Part shown: positions 1 to 7,086 of the stretch, in pieces
Numbering within the stretch: the first letter of the stretch is position 1
Layout: the number at the start of each line of letters is the position of its first letter
Assembly (NCBI GenBank): GCA_016745035.1
Contig: JADGDE010000003.1
Coordinates: 1 to 64,000 of the forward strand
Origin: Thiotrichales bacterium
Lineage (GTDB): Bacteria > Pseudomonadota > Gammaproteobacteria > Beggiatoales > Beggiatoaceae
Reading direction: 5' to 3'
DNA length: 64,000 nt
Program-made: the position numbers and the translations under genes
Notes under the pieces: generated by a model
What the model was told of the DNA's origin: nothing
The model's database searches: none
Seen by the model: the letters and a program-made list of their open reading frames with translations, nothing else

Positions 1-150
1 GCATCAGAAAGAATTGCAGTAGAAAATAGTATTGCAGGTCTTAAAAGGTTTCGTGTTCTATCTGATAGATTAAGAATTCATGATATTGATTTATATGATG
101 AAATTCTTGGTATCTGTGCTGGATTATGGAATTTTAATTTGCATAACTGA
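1..150 (+). CDS. IS5-type transposase, C-terminal end (5' truncated by window)
   Basis: Frame 1 is open from the first base to a TGA at 148-150 and encodes 49 residues. The segment VENSIAGLKRFRVLSDR carries the glutamate of the DDE catalytic triad in the context (VE..I..LK.FR.LSDR) usual for IS5-family DDE_Tnp_4 transposases. The rest of the gene lies upstream of the window. A relic of what appears to be the same IS, with matching terminal repeat, lies at 25820-26032. Confidence 0.8.
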   Translation, partial: ASERIAVENSIAGLKRFRVLSDRLRIHDIDLYDEILGICAGLWNFNLHN

Positions 151-176
151 TTGTTTTATATAGTCACAACAAGTCT
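1..176 (+). mobile_element. Right end of an IS5-family insertion sequence
   Basis: The transposase stop at 150 is followed by the inward-facing motif ATAGTCACAACAAGTCT at 160-176. Its reverse complement, AGACTTGTTGTGACTAT, matches the terminal motif AGAGTTGTTGTGACAAT of the IS5 relic at 26016-26032 in 15 of 17 positions. I therefore place the right terminal inverted repeat there. The left end is outside the window, so the target duplication cannot be checked. Confidence 0.6.
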
Positions 177-386
177 ACTGAATTATCGGTTTTTTACTGA
201 AAATTCATTGATAAAACGAAAAAAATTGTTGACTTCTGTGGGGTGTCCATATATGTCTTTCTTTTTTCTTTTCTTTTCAAAAATAGAAAAGAAATTATTA
301 ATACTTGGTAAAATTAAAGGTAAATACATCAAACCGAGGTATAATGAAAAGAATAACGAGAAAGAAACCGGATGCCCATTAAAATT

Positions 387-440
387 TTAAGGAAAACTGA
401 ACAAAAACTAAGATAATTTAATAGGTGTCCTTATTCTTTC
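387..440 (+). repeat. Dispersed repeat, copy 1 (TAAGGAAAACTGA...GGTGTC)
   Basis: A stretch beginning TAAGGAAAACTGA and ending near GGTGTCC recurs at 36808-36860 after tamB, with the same order of blocks (TAAGGAAAACTGA, GAAAA or AAAAA, AGATRATTT, GGTGTC) and a one- to two-base length difference. Both copies are in gene-poor DNA and in the same orientation. I do not know the family. Confidence 0.45.
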
Positions 441-542
441 TGCTTATTCTTTTTATTCTTTGGTGTCTTTATTCTTTAGGTGTTTGTCCTTCTTTTTTCA
501 TTCTTTTTTCGCTAGAGACGTAGGACGTAGCACTAAATGGAT

Positions 543-588
543 GGAGGTGGGACTTTAGTCCCGCTCACACGGCTAAAACCGTGCCTCC
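543..588 (+). repeat. GGAGG-type two-hairpin palindromic repeat, copy 1
   Basis: GGAGG and CCTCC bracket two small hairpins: GGGAC-ttta-GTCCC and CACGG-ctaaaa-CCGTG. The whole unit can fold as a three-way junction. The reverse complement of 55419-55466 has the same layout with closely similar sequence, and 4959-5002 is a partial relative. This resembles REP-like mobile palindromes; no RAYT transposase is visible in the window. Confidence 0.7.
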
Positions 589-666
589 ATGATTAGTTTA
601 GAATCAAACCCACATTACCTTATCATTAGCGTTGATGAAGAAAATCCGATAACACATCATTGATTG

Positions 667-1776
667 TCAAAAATAGACAAGACTAATGCTCGCGATGATG
701 AACAGAATCATCGGCCAAAAAATGACCTTTGAAATGAAATTATCTTGATAATGCATAAAATTCAAAGCTTTGCAGCGGTAATCAACCGCAAAGAAGTAAA
801 CATTTAATGATAATAACAAAATGACCGCATATATCGTCAGATAGAATTGTTCGATATAGACGATACCTGCACCAGGGAACTGTTCACGCACCTGAATATG
901 GGCGAGCATAACCACAAAGAATAAGGCCGCTGCGGTACTGAGTGCGCCTGAGACTGAGAATCCAAACTTTTCTATTCTGGTTTTATCAGAGGTTGTGGTC
1001 ATTAGCACAGAAAATAACATGGAGGCAACGATAATTAAAGGTACTAGGTTAATGATAAAGGCATTTTTAAAATCTCTGCCAACAACAATATTAAAATGTA
1101 ATTCAGGAAACCCATTTTTCCCAACATAATTATCAATACCAAAATTAGTGTCATAACGCCCATCTTGATATTGAAAAAAGGTTTCAAGAATGGTCCAGCC
1201 TCCTGGTACAATATCGGGATCTAGACCGAACGTATCTTGATACCGAGTTGAATCATAAGCATCGAGGTCAGGTGTGAGAATGACATTACGATCAAAGTCT
1301 TTGTGCCACATGCGTATCCACACTTTTTGTTTATCTAGCGGATAGTTTGAATAATCAAAAGGCTGCCGCAAGGTGACATCAAAGTACCAACCAATCACCT
1401 CAGCATTGCCATTTTTGCGTCTATATCCTTCATTGTTAACCGTACTACTGGAGCTAACTTGCTCCGGAAAAATCACACCACGGCTAATATCCTCCGGCAC
1501 ATCATCACTATACTCTTGCCAAATATACCCGGTTATATTGGCATCACTGGCATTAACAAATTTTAAGGACTGAATAAATATCCCTGTGGGAATCCGAATT
1601 TGTGAGTTTTCAACCGTCGTATGATTTTCAAGATAGGTTTCTACAGTCGAGTTATTAACCAATTGATCCTGTGCGGGTTCATAATGTCGAACTTCATGCT
1701 GCCAAATAAAATAAATAAACCCCACCAAAATGAGAGAAATCACCAAAGAAATATACCACCAAAATTTTTCAGTCAT
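667..1776 (-). CDS. Pentameric ligand-gated ion channel homologue (Cys-loop receptor superfamily, bacterial type)
   Basis: A 369-residue inner-membrane channel subunit, counted from the ATG at 1776 (preferred because GGAAAAAGG lies just ahead of it; an in-frame ATG at 1791 would add five residues). Numbering from 1791: a hydrophobic N-terminal segment at about 10-29, a beta-rich extracellular domain at 40-240 containing FDYSNYPLDKQKVWIR (the inter-sheet loop region of this superfamily), then four membrane segments at about 243-264, 277-298, 309-335 and 355-373. The first of the four carries the conserved proline (NLVPLII). There is no disulphide Cys-loop, as in other prokaryotic members. Such subunits form homopentamers gated by an external ligand; the ligand and ion selectivity cannot be read here. 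The extra N-terminal membrane segment is unusual unless it is a cleaved signal. The gene stands alone. Confidence 0.8.
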   Translation of the reverse strand: MTEKFWWYISLVISLILVGFIYFIWQHEVRHYEPAQDQLVNNSTVETYLENHTTVENSQIRIPTGIFIQSLKFVNASDANITGYIWQEYSDDVPEDISRGVIFPEQVSSSSTVNNEGYRRKNGNAEVIGWYFDVTLRQPFDYSNYPLDKQKVWIRMWHKDFDRNVILTPDLDAYDSTRYQDTFGLDPDIVPGGWTILETFFQYQDGRYDTNFGIDNYVGKNGFPELHFNIVVGRDFKNAFIINLVPLIIVASMLFSVLMTTTSDKTRIEKFGFSVSGALSTAAALFFVVMLAHIQVREQFPGAGIVYIEQFYLTIYAVILLLSLNVYFFAVDYRCKALNFMHYQDNFISKVIFWPMILFIIASISLVYF

Positions 1777-1915
1777 TATGCCTTTTTCCATTTGTTGAAA
1801 ATAAAAAACCTTACATTACATTGCGTTGAGATAAAAAACTCAACACAATGATGTCAAGAAACCATATAAATATTAGGTTTCACAAACTTACGTGCGGTGA
1901 TCCCATTTAGGTCGT

Positions 1916-1951
1916 GGTCTAGGGATAACACCCCTTGAATGGGTGTTATCC
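1916..1951 (+). repeat. GGATAACACC hairpin repeat, copy 1
   Basis: A perfect 11-bp stem, GGATAACACCC (1923-1933) with GGGTGTTATCC (1941-1951), preceded by GGTCTA. The same palindrome with the same GGTCTA flank is present in opposite orientation at 40960-40995. It sits between the RhoGDI-like gene and the channel gene and could act as an mRNA end structure, but lacks a T-run on either side. Confidence 0.65.
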
Positions 1952-2047
1952 TTTAGCGGAAGTCCAGTTTGTTTCAGCATGAATCGTACACGGTCAATCC
2001 AGACTCATTTGACCGACGGAAACAAAAGTCTGCCGCCTGGCGCAGTC

Positions 2048-2704
2048 TTATTCCCAATCCTTTTTAATGTCCATCGACCATTCCCATGCTAAGTGGACGT
2101 TCTTATCGTCATCGATAAGCTTGCTTTTTATCTTGTAATGCCCTCGAGATATCAAGCCCTTTGGTGCTTCGTCTGGGGGCGTAAGATAGTTATGTGATTC
2201 CACTTTCGGTCCATAGCTACCCACCATGTAAGACTGCTTATCAACGTTGATTCCCTTTCTTGAAACGACGTGGTGGTAACGCAACCCAGAGACGATTTCA
2301 TGCTGCACGCGAAATGTCACCTTAATTCGATACTCGATGCCCTCTTTAACAATAATCGTTTTTTCTTTGAGAGAGTTCAGATCACCGGTCAGGTTCAGAT
2401 TCACGTCTTCGCGACCATCGACCACAAAAGTCATTTGTTGAACCACTACGCGGCGGGAGTCATCGGTGATAGCCACCGCTGGTTCCACATCGCTCAGTAA
2501 CGTTTCTTTATACTTGAGCAGTGATTTGTCATCAGCATCTAGGCTATTGATTTCATCCAGCGATTTCTGTTGAGGTGCTATATATCCCGGCGTTGCTTCG
2601 GGTTCTTCGTTCTCAATCGGCGCGGGGTTCTCGGTACTACTGACACTGAATGGAACTAGGGAAAGCATTATACCTGCAATTAAAAGGTTTCTATTTTTTT
2701 TCAT
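2048..2704 (-). CDS. Secreted RhoGDI-like protein (Rho GDP-dissociation inhibitor fold)
   Basis: From ATG 2704 the product is 218 residues, against 204 for human RhoGDI1. Residues 1-23 are a typical Sec signal peptide (KKNR, hydrophobic core, SVSS) and a short acidic stretch follows. Residues 40-218 follow eukaryotic RhoGDI almost block by block: PQQKSLDEINSLDADDKSL (regulatory arm), LNLTGDL, KEGIEYRIKVTFRV, EIVSGLRY, YMVGSYGPK, LTPPDEAPKGL, IDDDKNVHLAWEW and the terminal IKKDW. In eukaryotes the arm binds Rho switch regions and the immunoglobulin-like domain holds the prenyl tail. The frame continues upstream to 2941, but that part is antisense to the cupin gene and precedes the signal peptide, so I reject the longer start; the Shine-Dalgarno is weak. 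A bacterial substrate is unknown. Recent acquisition from a eukaryote is an inference. Confidence 0.88.
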   Translation of the reverse strand: MKKNRNLLIAGIMLSLVPFSVSSTENPAPIENEEPEATPGYIAPQQKSLDEINSLDADDKSLLKYKETLLSDVEPAVAITDDSRRVVVQQMTFVVDGREDVNLNLTGDLNSLKEKTIIVKEGIEYRIKVTFRVQHEIVSGLRYHHVVSRKGINVDKQSYMVGSYGPKVESHNYLTPPDEAPKGLISRGHYKIKSKLIDDDKNVHLAWEWSMDIKKDWE

Positions 2705-2843
2705 TGTATATAATTCTTGTTGCTGGGGAACGGATAATAACATGTTTATTCTGATTAACTGACTAAAGCCATGTATTCTACATTTATCATTGCTGAGACA
2801 CGACCACCAAATTAAAACTGCTGGATAAGAGAACAAAATCACT

Positions 2844-3167
2844 ATGTTTAGCCACAATTTATTCAAAAATTTACCACAAGCCCTACGCACCGAAGTATTT
2901 GAAACGTTATTTGCCCAAGGGGAAATAAAAATCGAGCGCATTATCTCAAAAGGTAACGATAGCGACTGGATGACTCAAGCACAAGATGAATGGGTGGCGC
3001 TGTTACAAGGTGAGGCAATTTTAGCTTTTGAAGACGACATGGAAGTTTTTTTACACGCTGGAGATTGCCTCCACATCCCCGCTGGGCAAAAACACAGGGT
3101 TAAATGGACAACCGCAGCACAAAAAAGTATTTGGCTAGCAATACATTTCCCGCCCCAAAAAATCTAA
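2844..3167 (+). CDS. Small cupin-domain protein
   Basis: 107 residues forming one cupin beta-barrel: EWVALLQGEAILAFED (first cupin motif region), then HAGDCLHIPAGQKHRVKWT (second motif with the metal-binding histidines) and a terminal strand WLAIHFP. Proteins of this size and type are cytoplasmic, metal-binding and mostly of unknown substrate. It is divergent from the RhoGDI-like gene, with 139 bases between the two starts. No strong Shine-Dalgarno is seen. Family assignment is secure, function is not. Confidence 0.8.
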   Translation: MFSHNLFKNLPQALRTEVFETLFAQGEIKIERIISKGNDSDWMTQAQDEWVALLQGEAILAFEDDMEVFLHAGDCLHIPAGQKHRVKWTTAAQKSIWLAIHFPPQKI

Positions 3168-3204
3168 TCATGCTTGATAGCAAGCGTCAATGATGGACTC
3201 GATT

Positions 3205-3233
3205 TAGCCCTGTTCGGGCGCGGCTGAAGCCGT
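3205..3233 (+). repeat. Tandem small hairpins downstream of the cupin gene
   Basis: GCCC-tgttc-GGGC is followed at once by CGGCT-ga-AGCCG. Two adjacent hairpins recall the GGAGG-type repeats at 543, 4959 and 55419, but the outer GGAGG/CCTCC arms are missing. It may be a decayed copy. The remainder of 3168-3423 is AT-rich and I see nothing else in it. Confidence 0.35.
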
Positions 3234-3423
3234 GATTGCCGTTATTGGTGCTTTTTATCTTGTGCTTGGTATTGCCAATGTGTTTATAGAAAATCAGCAT
3301 AAGACATTGAAAATAAGGTATATAATTATTTTTTAAACATGTTGGTACTTTTGTTGGTTTCTTTTGTTTTTATTTTTATAAATATACTTTATAAAACAGC
3401 TTATTAAAACTAAAATTCAATTG

Positions 3424-4212
3424 TTAGTCCAACAATTGAAAATGTTTACGTAACAACAAAAAACCCCAGACAAAAGCCAAGCACATCAAGAGTATGCCAA
3501 AGCTATCGACAGCATCAGCAATGCGGTGGTCATATGACATCCAGCCGAGGATACCTAAGACGGTTTCCCAATCGTGATACCCTGTACTTTCAGCCCCCGT
3601 TGTCCCGCCTAACAGGATGATTTGCCCATTGCGAGCATCGTTGATATAGGGGGCTAAATCCATCAAACTTTGCCCCAGCCACCATAAGCCAATCGATGCG
3701 GCAAAGGTTTGTTGTTCTTTGAATAAAAACACTAGCATCACCACCAGCGGCACGATTAACTGAAATAAAGAGCCACCGAGCATCATCATAAAATAACCAA
3801 AAGGGCGAAATAACACATGCCCGGCTTCATGAAACACCAGATTAATGTTGTGCATAAAGGATTGAAAAATATCTGGCAAAGGGTCATCGATACGGCTGCC
3901 GATTTGATAATAGGCGTAATCCATAGCGATAAATTGCCAGCCCCAAATTAAAAACAGCATGTACAGCAAACAATAGCCGTAAAAATGTAGGCGCTCAACG
4001 GGTTCTTGCACATACATGAGACTGGTTTGTAAGCGTTGCCAAAAGGAGTCGGTTTCTGGTTCAAGCTCCCAATCGAGTTCTGGGGCTTCAGGAGCGCGAT
4101 ATTGTTGTTTGAGGTATTTTTTAAAAATTAGCCCACAGGCAGGGCAAACTTCTTTGGGGCTGCTATCGTCATCGGTACGGGTATGCCCGCATTTGGGACA
4201 GGTTTTGTACAT
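3424..4212 (-). CDS. Zinc-ribbon multispanning membrane protein with an HEAGH motif
   Basis: 262 residues. The N-terminus holds a zinc ribbon, CPKCGH at 5-10 and CPACG at 23-27. Several hydrophobic segments follow (about 77-97, 137-165, 170-190 and 236-256). HEAGH at 128-132 fits the HExxH zinc-metalloprotease signature and abuts a membrane segment, as in intramembrane M50-type enzymes. I see no second metal-ligand motif such as the NxxPxxxLDG of site-2 proteases, so protease activity is only a possibility. The gene begins four bases after the deacetylase gene ends, so the two form an operon. It is unrelated in sequence to any named family I recognise. Confidence 0.65.
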   Translation of the reverse strand: MYKTCPKCGHTRTDDDSSPKEVCPACGLIFKKYLKQQYRAPEAPELDWELEPETDSFWQRLQTSLMYVQEPVERLHFYGYCLLYMLFLIWGWQFIAMDYAYYQIGSRIDDPLPDIFQSFMHNINLVFHEAGHVLFRPFGYFMMMLGGSLFQLIVPLVVMLVFLFKEQQTFAASIGLWWLGQSLMDLAPYINDARNGQIILLGGTTGAESTGYHDWETVLGILGWMSYDHRIADAVDSFGILLMCLAFVWGFLLLRKHFQLLD

Positions 4213-4216
4213 CCGT

Positions 4217-4948
4217 TTAGCCTAATTGCCAACGCCAATAACGTAGCCAATCACCCCAGAGGCTGGTTTGTAGGCGATAACTAAAAATTTTATCACGCCC
4301 GTATAAATTAAAGCGTGATTGTTCCAAAATTTGGTTATTTGCCATGCTAGAGGCGTAGGCGTGTTGATAGCCTGCCTCTGCAACCAGCGCTAAAGTGTCT
4401 TCGCTATAGCTGCCATAGGGATAGGCTAGATGAGTGACGGCGTTGCCCAGTTTGTCTTCGATGGTTTGTTTTGATTGTTTGAGTTCTTTTAGGGCGGTTT
4501 GTTTTTCGGTACGCGCCAAATCGACATGGTTTTCGGTGTGGCTTTGAAAATCTATCCCGTAGCGCTGCATTTCTTCAATTTGTGCCCATGTCAGCATGGG
4601 ATATTGGCTTTGAGTCCAGTGGCTATGTTTGCCCATCCGAGCTGTAACCAAAAAAATTGTTGCCTTAAAGCCGTATTGCTCAAGGATAGGAAACGCTTGC
4701 TGATAATTATCGGCAAAGCCATCATCAAAACTGATGACCACTTGTTTTTGTGCGCTGGCTTGTGCTTGGGTTAGCTGGTCTAAACTTAAGGTTTGATAGC
4801 TTTGTTGCTTTAAATAAGCCATTTGCGCAGCAAAACGTTCAGGGGGAATTGCCATGCGCTCGGGGTCTTCTGCAACGCTGGTAGTGGCAATTTGATGATA
4901 AGTGATGATGGGAATGCGGCGGTGGGGCAGGTAGTTTTTGATATTCAT
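4217..4948 (-). CDS. Polysaccharide deacetylase family protein (NodB homology)
   Basis: 243 residues with the three carbohydrate-esterase-4 motifs: SFDDGFAD at 73-80 (catalytic base and metal Asp), SHTENH at 136-141 (metal histidines) and YPYGSYS near 177-183. These enzymes remove acetyl groups from peptidoglycan, chitin-like or exopolysaccharide chains. No signal peptide or membrane anchor is visible, which is odd for an enzyme acting on envelope polymers. Its neighbour in the operon is a membrane protein with a metalloprotease-like motif. Substrate is undetermined. Confidence 0.85.
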   Translation of the reverse strand: MNIKNYLPHRRIPIITYHQIATTSVAEDPERMAIPPERFAAQMAYLKQQSYQTLSLDQLTQAQASAQKQVVISFDDGFADNYQQAFPILEQYGFKATIFLVTARMGKHSHWTQSQYPMLTWAQIEEMQRYGIDFQSHTENHVDLARTEKQTALKELKQSKQTIEDKLGNAVTHLAYPYGSYSEDTLALVAEAGYQHAYASSMANNQILEQSRFNLYGRDKIFSYRLQTSLWGDWLRYWRWQLG

Positions 4949-4958
4949 AAGCGCTTTA

Positions 4959-5002
4959 GAGGCGTTGATAGGGAACGCGAACGGGACTTAAATCCCGTCT
5001 CC
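4959..5002 (-). repeat. GGAGG-type palindromic repeat, partial copy
   Basis: Read on the minus strand this begins GGAGACGGGA and contains the hairpin GGGA-tttaa-GTCCC, then ends in GCCTC. It keeps the outer arms and one hairpin of the unit at 543-588; the second hairpin is degenerate. It lies between the deacetylase start and the end of the TerB-like gene. Confidence 0.5.
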
Positions 5003-5008
5003 ATGCCC

Positions 5009-5941
5009 TTAGCTGAGGGTGTTTTTAATCTCTGCTAACACCGTTTGTTCACGCGGGTCTAGCGTACCATCGGCCTCGGCCACCGCTTGCCCTAGTTGAT
5101 ATAAGGCAGCAGCTGCCTCGGGCTTGGCTTTGCATTTGGCAATGGTTTGCAAGGCGGTGCTGCGTCCGATGTTGACATTAAAGCTGAAATTGGTCAGTGC
5201 TTGGTTTAATAAGTTATCAAAGTCGGTGCTAGCAAACACTTGTAGCAGTGGATGCGTACGAGCAAAGTTGATAAAGCTTTGTTTTTCACTTTCATCAACC
5301 TGTTCATCGGCATAAGCGACTAATAAAGCGGTGGCAATACAGGCTTCTAAAAATTCTTTGTCACTGGCAGCCGCTTGGTAGGTGCTGATGGTGGGGGCAG
5401 GGGCTGCGGCTGGTGCGGGCGCAGGTGTTGGCGCGGCGCTTTGTGGTGCAGCCGGGGCAGGGCTTATAGGTGCTGTTATTGTCGCACTTAGGTTAAATTC
5501 TGCTGGGTCTAGTTGTAATTCTTGACACATGTCCATGACCACGGTTTGTTCACTGGGGCTAAATTCGCCATCAGCCATGCCAATAGCGCTACAGACGCGG
5601 ATTAATAAACGTGCTGCCTCTGGGTTGCTGCGCAGTACACCAATGGCTTTGAGTGCTTCGGCTTTGCCGATAAAAGCATCAAATTCAAAGCCTTCGGCAA
5701 ATTTGTTAAATTGCGCAATCACCTCGGACATATCGAAAACTTTAAGTTCGTCGGTACGTTGAATAAAACCGACCATTTTTTGTTTTTCTGCGGCGCTAAT
5801 ATCACCATCGGCAGCGGCGACTAAAGCGCAACCGGCGACAATGGCTTGCATAAATTCTTTATTTTTAAAACGGGTAACTGCATCACCCAGATGGGTTTTT
5901 TGTTGATTCACCCAGTCTTTTAGATTATTGCCAAAACTCAT
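5009..5941 (-). CDS. Protein with two TerB-like domains
   Basis: 310 residues. Two helical TerB-type domains, at about 26-145 and 195-310, each carry the acidic signatures of the family (AAADGDISAAEKQ and GMADGEFSPSEQ in the first, AYADEQVDESEKQ and AEADGTLDPREQ in the second). They are joined by a proline/alanine-rich linker at about 158-187. TerB domains bind divalent metal and occur in tellurite-resistance and stress or phage-defence gene sets. The gene lies downstream of a TerD-like gene on the same strand, separated by a 12-bp hairpin. No terC or terZ is visible, so this is a minimal Ter module. Confidence 0.8.
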   Translation of the reverse strand: MSFGNNLKDWVNQQKTHLGDAVTRFKNKEFMQAIVAGCALVAAADGDISAAEKQKMVGFIQRTDELKVFDMSEVIAQFNKFAEGFEFDAFIGKAEALKAIGVLRSNPEAARLLIRVCSAIGMADGEFSPSEQTVVMDMCQELQLDPAEFNLSATITAPISPAPAAPQSAAPTPAPAPAAAPAPTISTYQAAASDKEFLEACIATALLVAYADEQVDESEKQSFINFARTHPLLQVFASTDFDNLLNQALTNFSFNVNIGRSTALQTIAKCKAKPEAAAALYQLGQAVAEADGTLDPREQTVLAEIKNTLS

Positions 5942-5977
5942 GGGGGTTTCCTGTGAAAAGGTGGGCTGTGATGGGGC

Positions 5978-6004
5978 TAGGCAAAGTCCGAAGGACTTTG
6001 CCTA
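5978..6004 (-). terminator. Perfect 12-bp hairpin between terD-like and terB-like genes
   Basis: TAGGCAAAGTCC (5978-5989), loop GAA, GGACTTTGCCTA (5993-6004). On the minus strand it follows the terD-like stop by nine bases and has no T-run after it. It may be a terminator, a read-through attenuator or an RNA-stabilising stem that sets different levels of the two Ter proteins. Confidence 0.45.
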
Positions 6005-6013
6005 AGGTCGGGA

Positions 6014-6541
6014 TTAACCGACGATGGTTAGGAGTTGTTCTAAGGTTTTAAGCCCTTTGAGTGTCCCTGCGCTACTGCTGTTAATCAGTTTTGCTCCCAT
6101 AGCGCTGCTGTTGTCGATGGTGGCGATGCAAGCCACGTTACCTGTATCACCCGTGTTTAGCGGTACAGTGACAGTTTTGCCACTGTCATCAATAATGCTT
6201 AAGCCGACATCAGAACCATCAAAACGTGCGGCTTGTCCAGTTTGGACTTGACCATAGTCCCAGCAGAAAATCCAAATTTTATTCATATCATCTAAGCGAG
6301 TAATACGCATGGTTTCTTCGTTTTCACCACCGCTATCGCCTACGCCTTCGTCGCCACTGAGCTGCATATAAGGAAAAGCATTCATATCGCCCAAGTCGCC
6401 AAAGTAAACCATGCCTTGTTTACCATCTTTAGTTTCATAAGCCGCTGCGAGATCAAAATCTGCCGCCGTGCTCCATTTCATAGAAACCATTAATTGTTTA
6501 ACAGGAATAAATGCTTCTGCGCCTTTTTGTGCTAATTCCAT
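6014..6541 (-). CDS. TerD-family stress protein
   Basis: 175 residues. The pattern STAADFDLAAAYETKDGK, then FGDLGDMNAFPY, then LSGDEGVGDSGGENEE matches the TerD fold, in which paired acidic loops bind calcium. The central part DMNKIWIFCWDYGQVQ is the usual second sheet. TerD proteins are cytoplasmic and associated with tellurite, oxidative or phage stress. ATG 6541 follows AGGAGAGGAAAAACA, a strong Shine-Dalgarno. It is the first gene of a probable terD-terB pair. Confidence 0.8.
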   Translation of the reverse strand: MELAQKGAEAFIPVKQLMVSMKWSTAADFDLAAAYETKDGKQGMVYFGDLGDMNAFPYMQLSGDEGVGDSGGENEETMRITRLDDMNKIWIFCWDYGQVQTGQAARFDGSDVGLSIIDDSGKTVTVPLNTGDTGNVACIATIDNSSAMGAKLINSSSAGTLKGLKTLEQLLTIVG

Positions 6542-6595
6542 TGTTTTTCCTCTCCTAGGATAAATTGCTCAAAACAAATGATTATGTGACAGCTT

Positions 6596-7024
6596 TTAAT
6601 CATGTACTTCGTGTTCACAATTTTCTTTGCGACACATCCCATAAATATATAGGCAATGATCGGTGATATTAAAGTCTAAACCTTCAGCAATTTCTTTTTG
6701 TTTTTGTTCAATCTCTTCGCTGACAAATTCAAAAATTTTACCGCAACGAACACAAAGCAGGTGATCGTGGTGATTACCTTTATTGAGTTCAAATACGGAT
6801 AACCCCCCTTCAAAATGATGGCGAGTTACAATGCCTGCGGTCTCAAACTGGGTCAACACCCGGTAAACCGTTGCCAAGCCGACATCCTCGCCGCTGGCAA
6901 GCAAAGCTTTGTAGACATCTTCTGCACTTAAATGCCGACGATCTGTCTCTTCGAGCAACTGTAACACCCGCATTCTCGGTAAAGTTGCCTTAAGACCCAG
7001 TTTTTTTAAGTTTCGGCTGGACAT
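6596..7024 (-). CDS. fur: Ferric uptake regulator Fur
   Basis: 142 residues, the usual Fur length. The winged helix occupies about 1-80 (LKATLPRMRVLQLLE, then GLATVYRVLTQFE as recognition helix). The dimerisation and metal part includes NHHDHLLCVRCGK, with C91 and C94, and a second pair C131 and C136. Fur with Fe(II) represses iron uptake genes. It is transcribed divergently from bamE with 62 bases between the starts, an arrangement widespread in gammaproteobacteria. Confidence 0.95.
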   Translation of the reverse strand: MSSRNLKKLGLKATLPRMRVLQLLEETDRRHLSAEDVYKALLASGEDVGLATVYRVLTQFETAGIVTRHHFEGGLSVFELNKGNHHDHLLCVRCGKIFEFVSEEIEQKQKEIAEGLDFNITDHCLYIYGMCRKENCEHEVHD

Positions 7025-7086
7025 TTTGCCCCCATATTAGCGATCATAGTCCCTTAGTCGTTCAACGCCATCAGGAAGTTCCACTT

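Larger units (their letters stand above)
177..666. other. Gene-free AT-rich stretch
   Basis: About 490 bases with no credible gene. The 79-codon open frame at 151-390 starts inside the IS end and is low-complexity Phe/Lys sequence without a family signature. From about 425 to 515 the sequence is a run of pyrimidine-rich units built on TTATTCTTT and GGTGTC. Two dispersed repeats are listed separately (387-440 and 543-588). Confidence 0.6.

Noticed and set aside
151-390. 79-codon ORF after the IS5 transposase
   Set aside because: It starts inside the IS end, is Phe/Lys low-complexity and shows no family features.
2705-2941. 79 extra N-terminal codons on the RhoGDI-like gene
   Set aside because: That part is antisense to the cupin gene start and lies before a clean signal peptide, so the start at 2704 is preferred.
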